The notes beneath the pieces are model-generated. The model was not told where the DNA came from, ran no database searches, and worked only from the letters and a program-made list of their open reading frames with translations. A DNA stretch of 64,000 bases from Leifsonia sp. 71-9 (GTDB taxonomy: Bacteria; Actinomycetota; Actinomycetes; Actinomycetales; Microbacteriaceae), in the NCBI RefSeq assembly GCF_001898805.1, contig NZ_MKVJ01000004.1, forward strand, positions 39,234 to 103,233, given 5' to 3'. This document shows positions 52,099-60,994 of this stretch, piece after piece; the first letter of the stretch is position 1; every line of letters begins with the position of its first letter. The position numbers and the translations under genes were made by a program.

Positions 52099-53067
52099 TC
52101 AGTGCCAGCGGTGGTCCTGGACGGTCATCCGCGGCCCGCGCCGCTCGAACCGGAAGCCGCTCGCCAGGATCAGCCGCACCACGCGCTGCCGGTGGCCCGT
52201 CCACGGCTCCAGCAGTTCGAGCATCCCGTCGTCGTCCACGCGCCGGCCGATGAGCGCCTCGCCGACGTAGTGGGCCAGGTGGTAGTCGCCGACGCTGACC
52301 AGATCGGGATGCGCGTGGGAGCGCTGCAGCGTCTCGGCCGCGGTCCACTGGCCGACGCCCGGAACCGTCCTCAGCGCCTCCGCGGCGGCTGCGAGGGTCT
52401 CCGCCCGTTCGGCCGCGCGTTCCAGCGACGTGGCCACCACCAGCACCGCCTGTGCCGCGCGCGCACGCCGCGGATCCACACCGGCGCGATGCCAGTCCCA
52501 GGAGGGGATGCCCCTCCACTGCTCGATCGTCGGCACCACGCGCATCCCGTCGGGCGCGGGCCCCGGTGCGGGCTCCCCGTACCAGCGCAACAGCCGCGCC
52601 CACGAGCGGTACGCCTCGAGGCTCGTCACCCGTTGCTCGATGATCGCCGGCAGCAGCGCTTCCAGCAGACGCCCCGTGCGGGCGAGCCGCAGGCCCGGGT
52701 TGCGCCGGAGGCTGTCGCGGAGCAGTGGATGCCCGCTCACGTCGAGCGCGGTCCAGTCGTCGTCGCGGCCGAGCAGCGCCGGCACCGCGTCGACCGCCCA
52801 GGCGGCGCCCGGTCCCCACGCCTCCGCGACGATCGAACCGTCCGCGGCGGGACGATGGATGCGCAGGGTCGCCGGCCCGAGCGGCGTGCGCCAGGTGCGC
52901 CAGACGCCGCCGAGGTCCCACCGGGTGGTCGGGTCGTAGGGCCCGCGACCGAGGAGGCCGAGCGTCCCCGGCACATCGACGGCGGCGGCCGGACGGTACA
53001 CGGTCTCCGCATCGGGGAGCGCGCGCTGCCCGGAGGCGGTGGGCAGCACGGCGGTCATGCCGCACAT
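52099..53067 (-). CDS. DNA-3-methyladenine glycosylase II family (AlkA-like) protein
   Basis: Base-excision repair glycosylase of 322 aa. The HhH-GPD core LRTVPGVGQWTAAETLQ and VSVGDYHLAHYVG gives the hairpin and the catalytic Asp near residue 240. The N-terminal half is an AlkA-like helical domain. ATG 53067 is preferred because AGGAGG lies 10 nt upstream; a second ATG at 53058 is 3 codons in. It converges with the SRPBCC gene (4-bp gap) and is divergent from the FAD oxidase gene. Confidence 0.85.
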   Translation of the reverse strand: MCGMTAVLPTASGQRALPDAETVYRPAAAVDVPGTLGLLGRGPYDPTTRWDLGGVWRTWRTPLGPATLRIHRPAADGSIVAEAWGPGAAWAVDAVPALLGRDDDWTALDVSGHPLLRDSLRRNPGLRLARTGRLLEALLPAIIEQRVTSLEAYRSWARLLRWYGEPAPGPAPDGMRVVPTIEQWRGIPSWDWHRAGVDPRRARAAQAVLVVATSLERAAERAETLAAAAEALRTVPGVGQWTAAETLQRSHAHPDLVSVGDYHLAHYVGEALIGRRVDDDGMLELLEPWTGHRQRVVRLILASGFRFERRGPRMTVQDHRWH

Positions 53068-53147
53068 GCTACGTGAGCCTCCTGACAGCGGACGGGCGCT
53101 CCCGGCCCGCTTCCCGCGCGTCGGTGGCATCCCCTACATTCGGCGCC

Positions 53148-54518
53148 ATGGGAATCGAACTCGGCGACGACATCGTCGCGCAGCTGCGTGAATCCGTCCG
53201 CGGCACCGTCCTCCTCCGTGGCGACGACGGCCTCACCGCCGAAGCCGCCTGCTTCAATCCGACCATCCGTCACGACCCCGACATCCTCGTGGCCGCCCGC
53301 GATGAGAACGACGTCGTGGAGGCCGTGCGCTTCGCCCGCGCGCACAGCCTGCCGCTGCGCATCCAAGCCACCGGCCACGGATCCGAGTCGCCGATCTCCG
53401 GCGGTCTGCTGCTGATCACCCGCGACCTCGACGCGCTCGAGGTCGATGCGGACGCTCGTCGCGTGCGCATCGGCGCCGGGCTCCGCTGGGGCCCTGTCAT
53501 CGCGGCGACCGCCGAGCACGGTCTCGCCCCGGTCACCGGCTCGTCGACCAGTGTCGGGGCGGTCGGCTACACGCTCGGCGGCGGCCTCGGACCGCTCGCC
53601 CGCAGCCACGGCTTCACGGCCGACTGGGTGCGCGCGTTCCGCGTCGTGACCGCCGGCGGCGAACTGGTGACGGCCGACGACACCACGAACCCCGAGCTGT
53701 TCTGGGCGCTGCGCGGCGGCAAGGGAGGCCTCGGCGTCGTCACCGAGATGACGCTCGAGGTCGTCCCGCTCGCCACTCTGTACGCGGGCAGCGTCTTCTT
53801 CGAGGGCGACGCGATCGAGGAGGCGTTCCGCGCCTGGGCCGGCTGGTCGGCCGACCTCGCGGAGGAGGCCACCACCTCGGTGGCGTTCCTCCGCATCCCG
53901 GACATGGAGGGTCCGCCGCCGCCGCTGCGCGGGCGTTCGCTGCTCAACGTGCGGTTCGCCTATCCCGGCGACGCGGCCGAGGGCGAGCGGCTCTTCGCCC
54001 CGATGCGCGCCGCCGCACCGGTGTACCTCGACTTCGTCGCCGAGATGCCCACGACCGCGGTGGCGACCATCCACAACGACCCCGAGGTGGGCGGCCCGAC
54101 CTGGATCCGCGGGCACATGCTCGACGCGTTCGACCAGGAGCTGGCCGAGGCGCTGCTCCCGCTGATCGGTCCCGACGCGGAGTCGCCGTTCCTGGCCGTC
54201 GAGGTCCGCCAGCTCGGCGGGGCCACCCACCGGGACACTCCGGACGGCACCGCAGTGGGCGGGCGCGCGAGCACGCACACGTTCAGCTCGATCGCGGCGG
54301 ATCCCGCGACCTTCGCGGAGGCCGCGCCCGCTCACGCGGAGGCGATCGCCGCCGTGCTCGGCGACCGCGTCTCCTCGGTCACCAACATCAACTGGGTGAC
54401 CGACCTCGACGATCCGGCCGCGTTCGAGCGCATGTGGCCGCGGGAGATCGCGGACCGCCTCACCGAGACCCGGTCCCAGTGGGATCCGGAGCGCGTCTTC
54501 CCGTTCGGCCCCGCCTAA
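53148..54518 (+). CDS. FAD-binding oxidoreductase, berberine-bridge/6-hydroxynicotine-oxidase-like
   Basis: Flavoprotein of 456 aa. The PCMH-type FAD domain (about 30-210) has LPLRIQATGHGSESPISGGL, with a His at the place where relatives bind FAD covalently, and SVGAVGYTLGGGLGPLARSH. The C-terminal QWDPERVFPF is a shortened BBE motif; the usual Asn after Asp/Phe is absent. Substrate unknown. The ATG at 53148 lies 80 bp from the divergent glycosylase gene. Confidence 0.86.
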   Translation: MGIELGDDIVAQLRESVRGTVLLRGDDGLTAEAACFNPTIRHDPDILVAARDENDVVEAVRFARAHSLPLRIQATGHGSESPISGGLLLITRDLDALEVDADARRVRIGAGLRWGPVIAATAEHGLAPVTGSSTSVGAVGYTLGGGLGPLARSHGFTADWVRAFRVVTAGGELVTADDTTNPELFWALRGGKGGLGVVTEMTLEVVPLATLYAGSVFFEGDAIEEAFRAWAGWSADLAEEATTSVAFLRIPDMEGPPPPLRGRSLLNVRFAYPGDAAEGERLFAPMRAAAPVYLDFVAEMPTTAVATIHNDPEVGGPTWIRGHMLDAFDQELAEALLPLIGPDAESPFLAVEVRQLGGATHRDTPDGTAVGGRASTHTFSSIAADPATFAEAAPAHAEAIAAVLGDRVSSVTNINWVTDLDDPAAFERMWPREIADRLTETRSQWDPERVFPFGPA

Positions 54519-54564
54519 GGGCGGAGCCCGCCCCGCCGATCCGCCCGACCGGCCGCGCCCCGCG

Positions 54565-55110
54565 TCACTCGTTCCAGACGCTGGGCGCGGCCGCACGGGT
54601 CGACGGCAGTGCCGCGTCCGCACCCCACTCGAGCAGCCACTCCGGCACAGCGACATCGCTCGCCGCCGGGCCCACGGCCTCCAGCAGCTCCTCGATCGTC
54701 ACGATGCCGCCGCCGCGCTTCAGGAACCGGCCGCGGATGAACGCCTGCGTGTAGATCTCCCCGTCGACCGTGAACCGCTGCTCCACGTACACGGCCTTCT
54801 CGTCGAAGCCGAGGATGCGCGACTCCACCACGAACGGCTGCCAGAGCTCCAGCGACTTGCGGAACGAGATCGTCTCCGACGCCACGACCGGGTACCACCC
54901 GCGCTTCTTGAACACCGCCCACACGCCGTTGCGGCTGAGCAGATCGAAGCGCCCGATGTCGGCGATCGACAGGTACACCCCGTTGTTCATGTGCTTCAGG
55001 ATGTCGAGGTCGGTCGGCACGACGCGGAACTTCGTGCGGGCCACATCCCAATGCCCGAGCCGCGGCCCGAAGCGCGAGAGCCAGAAGTGGAGCATCGTCC
55101 GGAAGATCAT
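54565..55110 (-). CDS. Acyl-CoA thioesterase-like hotdog protein
   Basis: Hotdog-fold thioesterase of 181 aa. VPTDLDILKHMNNGVYLSIA holds the Asp/His/Asn region of the 4HBT-like (THEM6-like) family. VEQRFTVDGEIYTQAFIRGRF is the central strand pair. I place the start at ATG 55110, directly before IFRTMLHFWLSRFG. The same frame continues about 97 codons upstream to 55401, but that stretch also contains the promoter of the opposite XRE gene and reads unlike the family. It marks the left edge of the lower-GC block. Confidence 0.8.
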   Translation of the reverse strand: MIFRTMLHFWLSRFGPRLGHWDVARTKFRVVPTDLDILKHMNNGVYLSIADIGRFDLLSRNGVWAVFKKRGWYPVVASETISFRKSLELWQPFVVESRILGFDEKAVYVEQRFTVDGEIYTQAFIRGRFLKRGGGIVTIEELLEAVGPAASDVAVPEWLLEWGADAALPSTRAAAPSVWNE

Positions 55111-55335
55111 GTGCACCGAGCCAGAGTAGCCACCGGCCAACGATCCCGCGCAATCGTTGTGATTGATCTCCAATTCAGGTCGCGCCCCGGTATTCAGGTG
55201 TTGTGCGATTTCACCCGCCGTCCAGCCGCCAGCGTCCCCGATTTCTCCGCCACACCAGGCGATGAAGGGATAGCGATTCCGATCGGCAGCTCGATCCGCG
55301 TGTGGCCGATCAATACCGGCGAAGTCGAGCGCTCT

Positions 55336-55375
55336 TTGCATTCGCCCAATCGGCTCGGTACTGTCTAGGTACCTA
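55336..55375 (+). promoter_or_regulatory. Promoter and operator of the XRE-type gene
   Basis: TTGCAT (55336-55341) and TACTGT (55359-55364) are separated by exactly 17 bp. TAGGTACCTA (55366-55375), a perfect 10-bp palindrome, covers the predicted transcription start and could be an autoregulatory site. GAAAGG then precedes the ATG at 55395. Confidence 0.6.
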
Positions 55376-55394
55376 CCGGACAGAAAGGCTGCTG

Positions 55395-56234
55395 ATGCCA
55401 CCGCGGACGAAGACGGGAAGCCGAGAGCTCGGGGATGCGATCCGAGAGCAGCGAACAGTTCTCGGCTTGACGATCGAGGATGCCGCCGCCCGAGCCAACG
55501 TAGGAGCGAAGTCGTGGGGGCGCTACGAAGCCGGCCAAGCGATCCGATCCGACAAGGTCCGCGGTGTCTGCAGAGCTCTCGGCTGGACCTCGCTGCCGAC
55601 CAGCGTGGGAGACGAAACCGATTCGGAAGCGGCGTGGTTGCGGACTGTGAGCGACGAGCACGAGGCGTGGTCGGAGTCTCTCCAGGAGTTCCACGGTCGG
55701 GCCTGCGCGATCACCTTCGCGGTCGGCAGCGACCTCCTTATCGACCATGCCCGGGAGGATCTCGAGTCACTGAGCCGCGAGCCTCGCGGCACCCACATCG
55801 GCCAGTTGGGGCACTCCTGGTTTGTCGGGGACCTACCGGCCCAATTCCTCCCGCGGTACGACTACGACTTCATGTACTCGCTGCTTGCCGCCGGGCATGC
55901 CCTGCGCAAGCGAGCCCGCCACGGGCATCTGGTCGCGTACACGGTGCTCGAGGAGATTGCGCTCTACCTGATCTTCGGCGAAGGAGAGATGTTCGCCGAA
56001 ATGGATCCAGACCTGTTCAAGAACGAGGACTGGCGGGGTTGGGTCGGCGAGATTCTCGGAGATCTCGATCTCGTGTGGCTGCTGTACAGCAGCACCAACG
56101 TCTTGATCCCGGCAGATGGATACCACTTCGACAAATGGCTGGAACACCAATTCTGGACTTCCGGCGAGGACGACGGAGAAGAGAGTGGGGAGCCTGCGGA
56201 CATCGGCCACACACACGCTGGTGAAGGGGATTAG
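55395..56234 (+). CDS. XRE-type helix-turn-helix protein with unknown C-terminal domain
   Basis: A 279-aa DNA-binding protein. The N-terminal HTH (about 10-70) reads LGDAIREQRTVLGLTIEDAA and KSWGRYEAGQAIRSDKVRGV. The remaining 200 residues are one acidic, aromatic-rich domain (FVGDLPAQFLPRYDYDFMYS, DWRGWVGEILGDLDLVWLLY) that I do not recognise. The start is supported by GAAAGG 8 nt upstream and by the promoter. Base composition is visibly lower in GC than in neighbours, as in the facing membrane protein gene. It may regulate itself via the palindrome at 55366. A defence or phage-related role is possible but unsupported. Confidence 0.75.
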   Translation: MPPRTKTGSRELGDAIREQRTVLGLTIEDAAARANVGAKSWGRYEAGQAIRSDKVRGVCRALGWTSLPTSVGDETDSEAAWLRTVSDEHEAWSESLQEFHGRACAITFAVGSDLLIDHAREDLESLSREPRGTHIGQLGHSWFVGDLPAQFLPRYDYDFMYSLLAAGHALRKRARHGHLVAYTVLEEIALYLIFGEGEMFAEMDPDLFKNEDWRGWVGEILGDLDLVWLLYSSTNVLIPADGYHFDKWLEHQFWTSGEDDGEESGEPADIGHTHAGEGD

Positions 56235-56375
56235 GAGGAGCTGTCCTTCGCCTGTTTCACAGGTCGTGTCTCGAGGGGTCAAAGCATCGACAGGGCGCAC
56301 TGTTCAACCTGGGAGGTATCGTCGAGTGCGAGCGAACGTTCGGCGGCCACTCCCGATTCAGATCATTTCGTCGCA

Positions 56376-57962
56376 TCAGCGGCCGGGTGAGCCGGCGCAA
56401 CCGGCATTCGTATCGGTGTAGGTCAACTGTTGATTGCTGTCGATGGCGATCGTCGTATCGCCGGTCTCACCCGGGACGAACCGCGGGAGAAGGTAGCTGG
56501 TACGCCCGACGGTTCCTGCGAGCCAGTACGTACCGCCCTGGCGGCCGGCGGGTTCGCTGACGCAGACCGGTTCGAGCCCGAACGTCCACGCAGAGTTGTA
56601 GTACCCCTGCTCGGCAGTGATCTGACCGTTCGCGAAGGCGCTGTACACGTTTGCGAACAACCCCAGCCCGCTGAACATCACAACCCACACACAGACGAGC
56701 ATCGTGGGAGGCATCCCAGACGTACGCCGAAATTGACGCACCCCGAATGCTGTCGCGGCCATGATGAGAGCAACACAGGACAGAGCAACAACTCCACTGA
56801 CGACGACCGTGCCGATCGGCACAGAGCCAAGGAGGTTTGGCAGCCCAGCGCCGATCATGAACATCGCGGAGGGGATATTCAATACGATCACGATCGTCGT
56901 CACGCTCACGAGAAGGTTCCGCGCTGTCCGCTTGGCAGAGAATCGAGCTAAGAGCGCTACCGGCCGTCCGCACGCGATCACGACGAAGATCAGAGCGAGC
57001 AGCCCCACGTAGAACAGCAATGCGGCGACGACACCCACGCGACTCCCGCCCATTGACGCGAGCGGAATGACCGGCAGTAAGGTGGCGCCCAAAACAAGGA
57101 GCACATCCACCCAGGACTGTGCTCGTCCCGCCTTGCGGCGGGCGTAGCCGCGCGACGAGAACGCGATCAAGCACGCGGTGGCCGCAAGGAAGATGCCCCA
57201 GCTGAACCACGTCAGAGTGATGGACCCCGCATCCGTGTTGGCGATCCACTGCGCTGGAAGCAGCGACCCAATGAGAACCGCGACGGCGCCCCCGGCGGCC
57301 AGGATTGTGCCAGCAAGGAAACCAACGGTGACCGGCTTCAGTTCGGGATGCGCGGCCGCCGCGGCAGCGTTCAGGGGAATCATGTCCCAGACGGTTTCGC
57401 GGACGTCGGTACCATCCAACGTCGCCCGAATCTCAGCCCTAGCGGCGTTCTCCTCACCGGCGATGACGCGTCCGGCGAAGGCGCGTCGGATCGCGAGCCG
57501 TTCCGCAGGGGTCGCCTCACGAGTCAGGCTGATCCCCCACCGGCGCAGCTCGTGTTTTGTTCCCGGCTCCCCTACGATCCGCAAGAACTGAATATCGTGC
57601 GCCGCCATGTCCAGCCGTACCTTCGTCAGCGCATGGTTAGCGACCTCATCGGCTGTCCCGTGGACGAGCCTCGCCCGAATCGTGATTCGGTAGGTCCCCG
57701 CGGGCAACACATCGGCGCCGAGCACCGACCATCCTCGCGCTTCAAGCTCAGCTGCAACCACGGGCAGGGGAGTGTTCGACTTGACGACAACAAGCGCGAC
57801 CGCGGCCGACGCCTGAATCTGCCGGGCGATCCAGCCGAACTGGCGGGCGTCCATCCACGCGAGGAGTTGCGACACATACTGGCCCGTGCGGGTGAGCAAC
57901 GTCGCGAATCTCCCCCAGGTGCTGCTAATGAGTTGGGAGGCGGTTGAGGAAGATGCGCTCAC
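56376..57962 (-). CDS. Seven-helix membrane protein of unknown function
   Basis: A 528-aa protein I cannot assign. Residues 1-200 are soluble, with beta-rich stretches VALVVVKSNTPLPVVAAELE and TYRITIRARLVHGTADEVAN and a charged helix LTREATPAERLAIRRAFAGR. Seven hydrophobic helices follow (about 205-430), and the last 90 residues are a non-membrane tail with Cys at about 466 and 523. The tail includes GLEPVCVSEPAGRQGG and DTTIAIDSNQQLTYTDTNAG. Topology suggests a cytoplasmic head and an external tail. GC is clearly lower than in the flanks. It converges with the XRE-type gene, with 140 bp between stops. Confidence 0.7.
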   Translation of the reverse strand: MSASSSTASQLISSTWGRFATLLTRTGQYVSQLLAWMDARQFGWIARQIQASAAVALVVVKSNTPLPVVAAELEARGWSVLGADVLPAGTYRITIRARLVHGTADEVANHALTKVRLDMAAHDIQFLRIVGEPGTKHELRRWGISLTREATPAERLAIRRAFAGRVIAGEENAARAEIRATLDGTDVRETVWDMIPLNAAAAAAHPELKPVTVGFLAGTILAAGGAVAVLIGSLLPAQWIANTDAGSITLTWFSWGIFLAATACLIAFSSRGYARRKAGRAQSWVDVLLVLGATLLPVIPLASMGGSRVGVVAALLFYVGLLALIFVVIACGRPVALLARFSAKRTARNLLVSVTTIVIVLNIPSAMFMIGAGLPNLLGSVPIGTVVVSGVVALSCVALIMAATAFGVRQFRRTSGMPPTMLVCVWVVMFSGLGLFANVYSAFANGQITAEQGYYNSAWTFGLEPVCVSEPAGRQGGTYWLAGTVGRTSYLLPRFVPGETGDTTIAIDSNQQLTYTDTNAGCAGSPGR

Positions 57963-58261
57963 GCGATTGGGTCTCCGGTCGTCGGACTGTCTCCCTCGAC
58001 TATCGGCCGCGGTGACCCCGCCGGTAGGTCAGCGTTCAGTCCGGCGGCCCACAGGCCGACGCCGTGCACTGTCAGCGTCGCCGGTAGGGATTTCCGCCGC
58101 CTCCGATCCGGGCGAGCGCCTCACCACCCGTGCCCCATCCATCCGCCGCTTGTCGTAGACAGGCCGCGCATGTCACGACCCGACGACGCCCTGCCGTCAC
58201 ACTCAACCATCGTGCGCGCCCGGGAAAGACACCAGCGCGGCTCCTCCCCTAGCCTCGCAGC
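57963..58261. other. Intergenic region at the right edge of the lower-GC block
   Basis: About 300 bp between two divergent genes. I see no convincing gene, tRNA, repeat or hairpin. GC rises from left to right across it, so the boundary of the acquired block probably lies here. Short open frames present look random. Confidence 0.4.
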
Positions 58262-58765
58262 ATGACGACCGCACCGGCGCGCGCGGGCCACGCAGCACCC
58301 TCGGCGGTGGCGTTGCCGTCGGCCGTCGCGCTCCTGTCTCTGCTCGCCACGGCCGCGATGTGGGCGAGGTTCCCGCTCGTGCCTCCGCTCGCGTGGGCGG
58401 TCGCACTCGTGGCCGTGGCCGTGGGGTGCGCGGCGGCGGCGCGTCGTGCGCGCGGCGCCCAGCGCGGGGCCCAGCGCGGGGCCGCCTCTCACCTCGCTGT
58501 CGAACCGTTCGCGATGGCGCTCATGGTCGTCCTCGACCTGTTCCACACGCACGGGAGCGCATCGGCAGCGGCATCCCTGGGCCACACCGGGCATGCCGCT
58601 GGGCTCGGGATCGTGCTCCCGCTCGCCGTCGCCGTCCTGGCCGTCCTCTGCCCGGTGCTGGCGGTGCGCCACGTGCGCAGCGTCGGCTTCGCGCGTGGCA
58701 CCCTCCCCGTCGTCGCCGCGACCGCGATGGCGGTCATGGCCGTGGGGATGCTGCTCCCGCATTGA
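58262..58765 (+). CDS. Histidine-containing membrane protein, function unknown
   Basis: A 167-aa protein with five or so hydrophobic segments, including AVALLSLLATAAMWARFPLV, AWAVALVAVAVGCAAAARRA and LGIVLPLAVAVLAVLCPVLA. A central loop carries LFHTHGSASAAASLGHTGH, with His residues that could bind metal. A cytoplasmic loop ARGAQRGAQRG is a short repeat. It converges with the copper amine oxidase gene, so a link to copper is imaginable but not shown. ATG at 58262; no strong SD. Confidence 0.65.
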   Translation: MTTAPARAGHAAPSAVALPSAVALLSLLATAAMWARFPLVPPLAWAVALVAVAVGCAAAARRARGAQRGAQRGAASHLAVEPFAMALMVVLDLFHTHGSASAAASLGHTGHAAGLGIVLPLAVAVLAVLCPVLAVRHVRSVGFARGTLPVVAATAMAVMAVGMLLPH

Positions 58766-58813
58766 CGACGGCCGTCGACAGGAAGGTCGACCGCGCCGCT
58801 CAGGCCGCCCCGC

Positions 58814-60793
58814 TCAGTGCCCGCAGCTGCACTCCCCGCCAGCGCAGCAGCTCGCCCTGCCGGTCGCGCCGTCCGGCAGGTCCAGCGCCGGGTTGCGGTC
58901 GAGGAAGCCGTAGGGCTTGAAGTGGAAACCCGAGTAGTCCACCGGCATGATCGGCCAGTCCTCGGGGCGCGGGATGTGCGTCGGCCCGAAGACGTGCCAG
59001 ATCACCAGGTCGGTCTCCTCGAGCGAGCGGTCCGCCGCCGTCCAGGCGGGCAGCCCGCCGCCGCCGGCGTGCGCGTTCGGGTAGTCGCCGGCCGGGAATC
59101 GCTCGGCCGGGTCGAACGGCGTCGCCCAGAGGTGCTTGGTCGCGAAGGTCGCGCGCCCCCACACGGTCGACTCGGGCTGCGCGAGCAGCGTCGCGCTCGG
59201 CTGCGGCAGCAGGTGGTACGCGGTCGGGGCGCCGACGGCGTTGCGCCGGTCCGCGCTCCGCACCTCCCACACCCGCGCCCGGGAGGGATCGGCGAGCCGC
59301 TGCGCCTCCGACTCGCTCGCGAGCGGCGTGTTCGTCCAGGTGAATGCGTTGCCGTGCGGGTTGTCCGGGCCCATCGGGATGCCGACCGCGTCGATCTCCG
59401 AGAGCGAGTTCCGGTCGCCGTCGATGGCGACGTCCAGGCGCGCGCAGAACAGGTGCTGGTGCACGGGCGCGAACAGGCCGGGTGCGATCTCGGGCGCGTG
59501 CGGATCGGTGGATCCCGGGACGCCCGCGCCGGCGAAGACGATGCCGGTGGCCTTGGCCTCCACCTGGATCGTGCCGTCGAGGTAGAGGTACCAGAAGAAC
59601 CCGTAGTCGTAGTTTCCGATGGTCGAGAAGTAGGAGATGACGAGCCGGCGGGAGCGGCGCACCTCGGTCTTGCCGTCGAGGTCGGTGTGCTTCCAGAGGA
59701 TGCCGTAGTCCTCCTCGTGCATGCACACGACCTGCGGGATGGTGACCGGGTTGCCGTGGTCGTCGGCCACGACCCCGTCGAAGTAGTGGATGACGCCGAG
59801 GCAGTCGCAGCCGAGCGTCAACGTGTTCGCGTTCTTGCCGAGCAGGTACTCGCCCGCGTCGAAGTAGCTGATCCAGAACCGGGTGGAGGTGGTGTCGCCG
59901 TAGGGCACGACCATCTCGGGAACCGAGCCGCGGTAGAGCACCGAGCGGTCCTCGTCGCCGTCGCGGAAGGTCACCTGGTTCAGCACCAGGCCCTCGCGGG
60001 CGTTGAAGCCGACGCGCAGCTTCCAGTTCTCCCATTCGACGTGCTGGCCGTCGACGCGGAAGCTCGGCCCCTCGGGCTGGGTGATCTCGATGGGCTTGAG
60101 GGAGGTGCGGGCCGCGCCGATCGTGGCGGCGTCGTAGTTGCCGTCGAGGTCGGGCACCGGCACGTCGCCGTCGTCCTCGACGCGCAGCACCGCTCCGGTC
60201 GTGAGGTCGATGTGCACGATCAGCCCTTCGACCGGATGCGACCACGGCGAGTCGGTCGGCGTGGAGCGCAGGAAGGTCAGGGAGCGGATGACGCGGCGGC
60301 CGGTCTCCTCGGCGCGGTTGTGGAACCCCGGGGCGAGCGGCGCGCAGAAGGCCAGCTCGATCCGGTCCCCGAGCCCGCGCCGGACCATCGCCGCCTGCCA
60401 CTCGGGCGACGCCTTCGCGATCTCCTCGGCGCGCGCGTACTCCTCGAAGAGGTACTGCGGCTGCCCATAGGGCGCCTCGGCCGTGCCGAGCGGGCGGTGG
60501 TCGACGAGTTCCCGGGTCGTGACCGACACGATGGCCTCGGCGGACGCCCCGGTCGCGGTGTCGAGCAGCACGAAGAGGAGGCGACGGTCGATCGCATCCC
60601 CGTCCCGGAACGCGGCGACCGCCTCCTTCGACGGCTCCACGGGCAGCACCGACGGGAACCGCGTGGTCTCCCCCACGAGCCCCGCCGCCACCAGGATGTC
60701 GCGACCGTCGGCGATCTCCTGCGCGGTCAACGCGTCGAGGGGATGGCGGACCTCGGTGGGCGCGGTGACGGTGGAGGTGTGCTGGTGGGACAT
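58814..60793 (-). CDS. Primary-amine oxidase (copper/topaquinone)
   Basis: Oxidatively deaminates primary amines to aldehyde, ammonia and H2O2. The 659-aa enzyme has the TPQ precursor Tyr in IGNYDYGFFWY near 396, the base Asp in SYFDAGEYLLGKN near 312, copper ligands HQH in PVHQHLFCARLD near 445, and the third His in THIPRPEDWPIMPVDYSGF near 606. No signal peptide is seen, so it is probably cytoplasmic. Unusual: the protein ends in SCCAGGECSCGH, four Cys and a His in twelve residues. It is divergent from an amino-acid/amine permease. Confidence 0.93.
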   Translation of the reverse strand: MSHQHTSTVTAPTEVRHPLDALTAQEIADGRDILVAAGLVGETTRFPSVLPVEPSKEAVAAFRDGDAIDRRLLFVLLDTATGASAEAIVSVTTRELVDHRPLGTAEAPYGQPQYLFEEYARAEEIAKASPEWQAAMVRRGLGDRIELAFCAPLAPGFHNRAEETGRRVIRSLTFLRSTPTDSPWSHPVEGLIVHIDLTTGAVLRVEDDGDVPVPDLDGNYDAATIGAARTSLKPIEITQPEGPSFRVDGQHVEWENWKLRVGFNAREGLVLNQVTFRDGDEDRSVLYRGSVPEMVVPYGDTTSTRFWISYFDAGEYLLGKNANTLTLGCDCLGVIHYFDGVVADDHGNPVTIPQVVCMHEEDYGILWKHTDLDGKTEVRRSRRLVISYFSTIGNYDYGFFWYLYLDGTIQVEAKATGIVFAGAGVPGSTDPHAPEIAPGLFAPVHQHLFCARLDVAIDGDRNSLSEIDAVGIPMGPDNPHGNAFTWTNTPLASESEAQRLADPSRARVWEVRSADRRNAVGAPTAYHLLPQPSATLLAQPESTVWGRATFATKHLWATPFDPAERFPAGDYPNAHAGGGGLPAWTAADRSLEETDLVIWHVFGPTHIPRPEDWPIMPVDYSGFHFKPYGFLDRNPALDLPDGATGRASCCAGGECSCGH

Positions 60794-60994
60794 CGGTGTT
60801 CCTTACGTCGAGCTCGTCCGTTCAGTATCCGGGTTGGGCGCCGCGGGCTGGAAGGCGGGCGCGGCCGAACGTTCCGATTCAGACAACCGCTCTGCGTCGC
60901 AGGCCAACCCCTCGCCGCCGGCAACCGATTCAATCGTCAGCAATCGCGCATTCCCGAACTCTCCCTTCATTGCGCACCGAACGAGGAGAATCCG
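60794..60994. promoter_or_regulatory. Divergent control region of amine oxidase and APC permease
   Basis: CCGATTCA occurs at 60874-60881 and again at 60925-60932 in the same orientation, 51 bp apart (about five helical turns). Direct repeats are what AraC-family proteins usually bind, and such a regulator lies in this locus. GAGGAGA stands 6 nt before the permease TTG. The start sites of both promoters are unclear. Confidence 0.45.

Noticed and set aside
55111-55401. N-terminal extension of the thioesterase frame
   Set aside because: It covers the promoter and operator of the opposite XRE gene and does not resemble the thioesterase family; kept as intergenic.
55140-58200. Lower-GC block considered as a prophage remnant
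   Set aside because: No integrase, structural, lysis or replication genes and no flanking direct repeat or tRNA were seen.
58121-58762. Minus-strand frame opposite the 167-aa membrane protein
   Set aside because: Arg/His-rich without hydrophobic pattern, while the plus strand gives coherent membrane helices.
58817-60994. Long plus-strand frame leading into the APC permease
   Set aside because: It lies opposite the amine oxidase and has no domain. The permease starts at TTG 60995 with its own ribosome-binding site.
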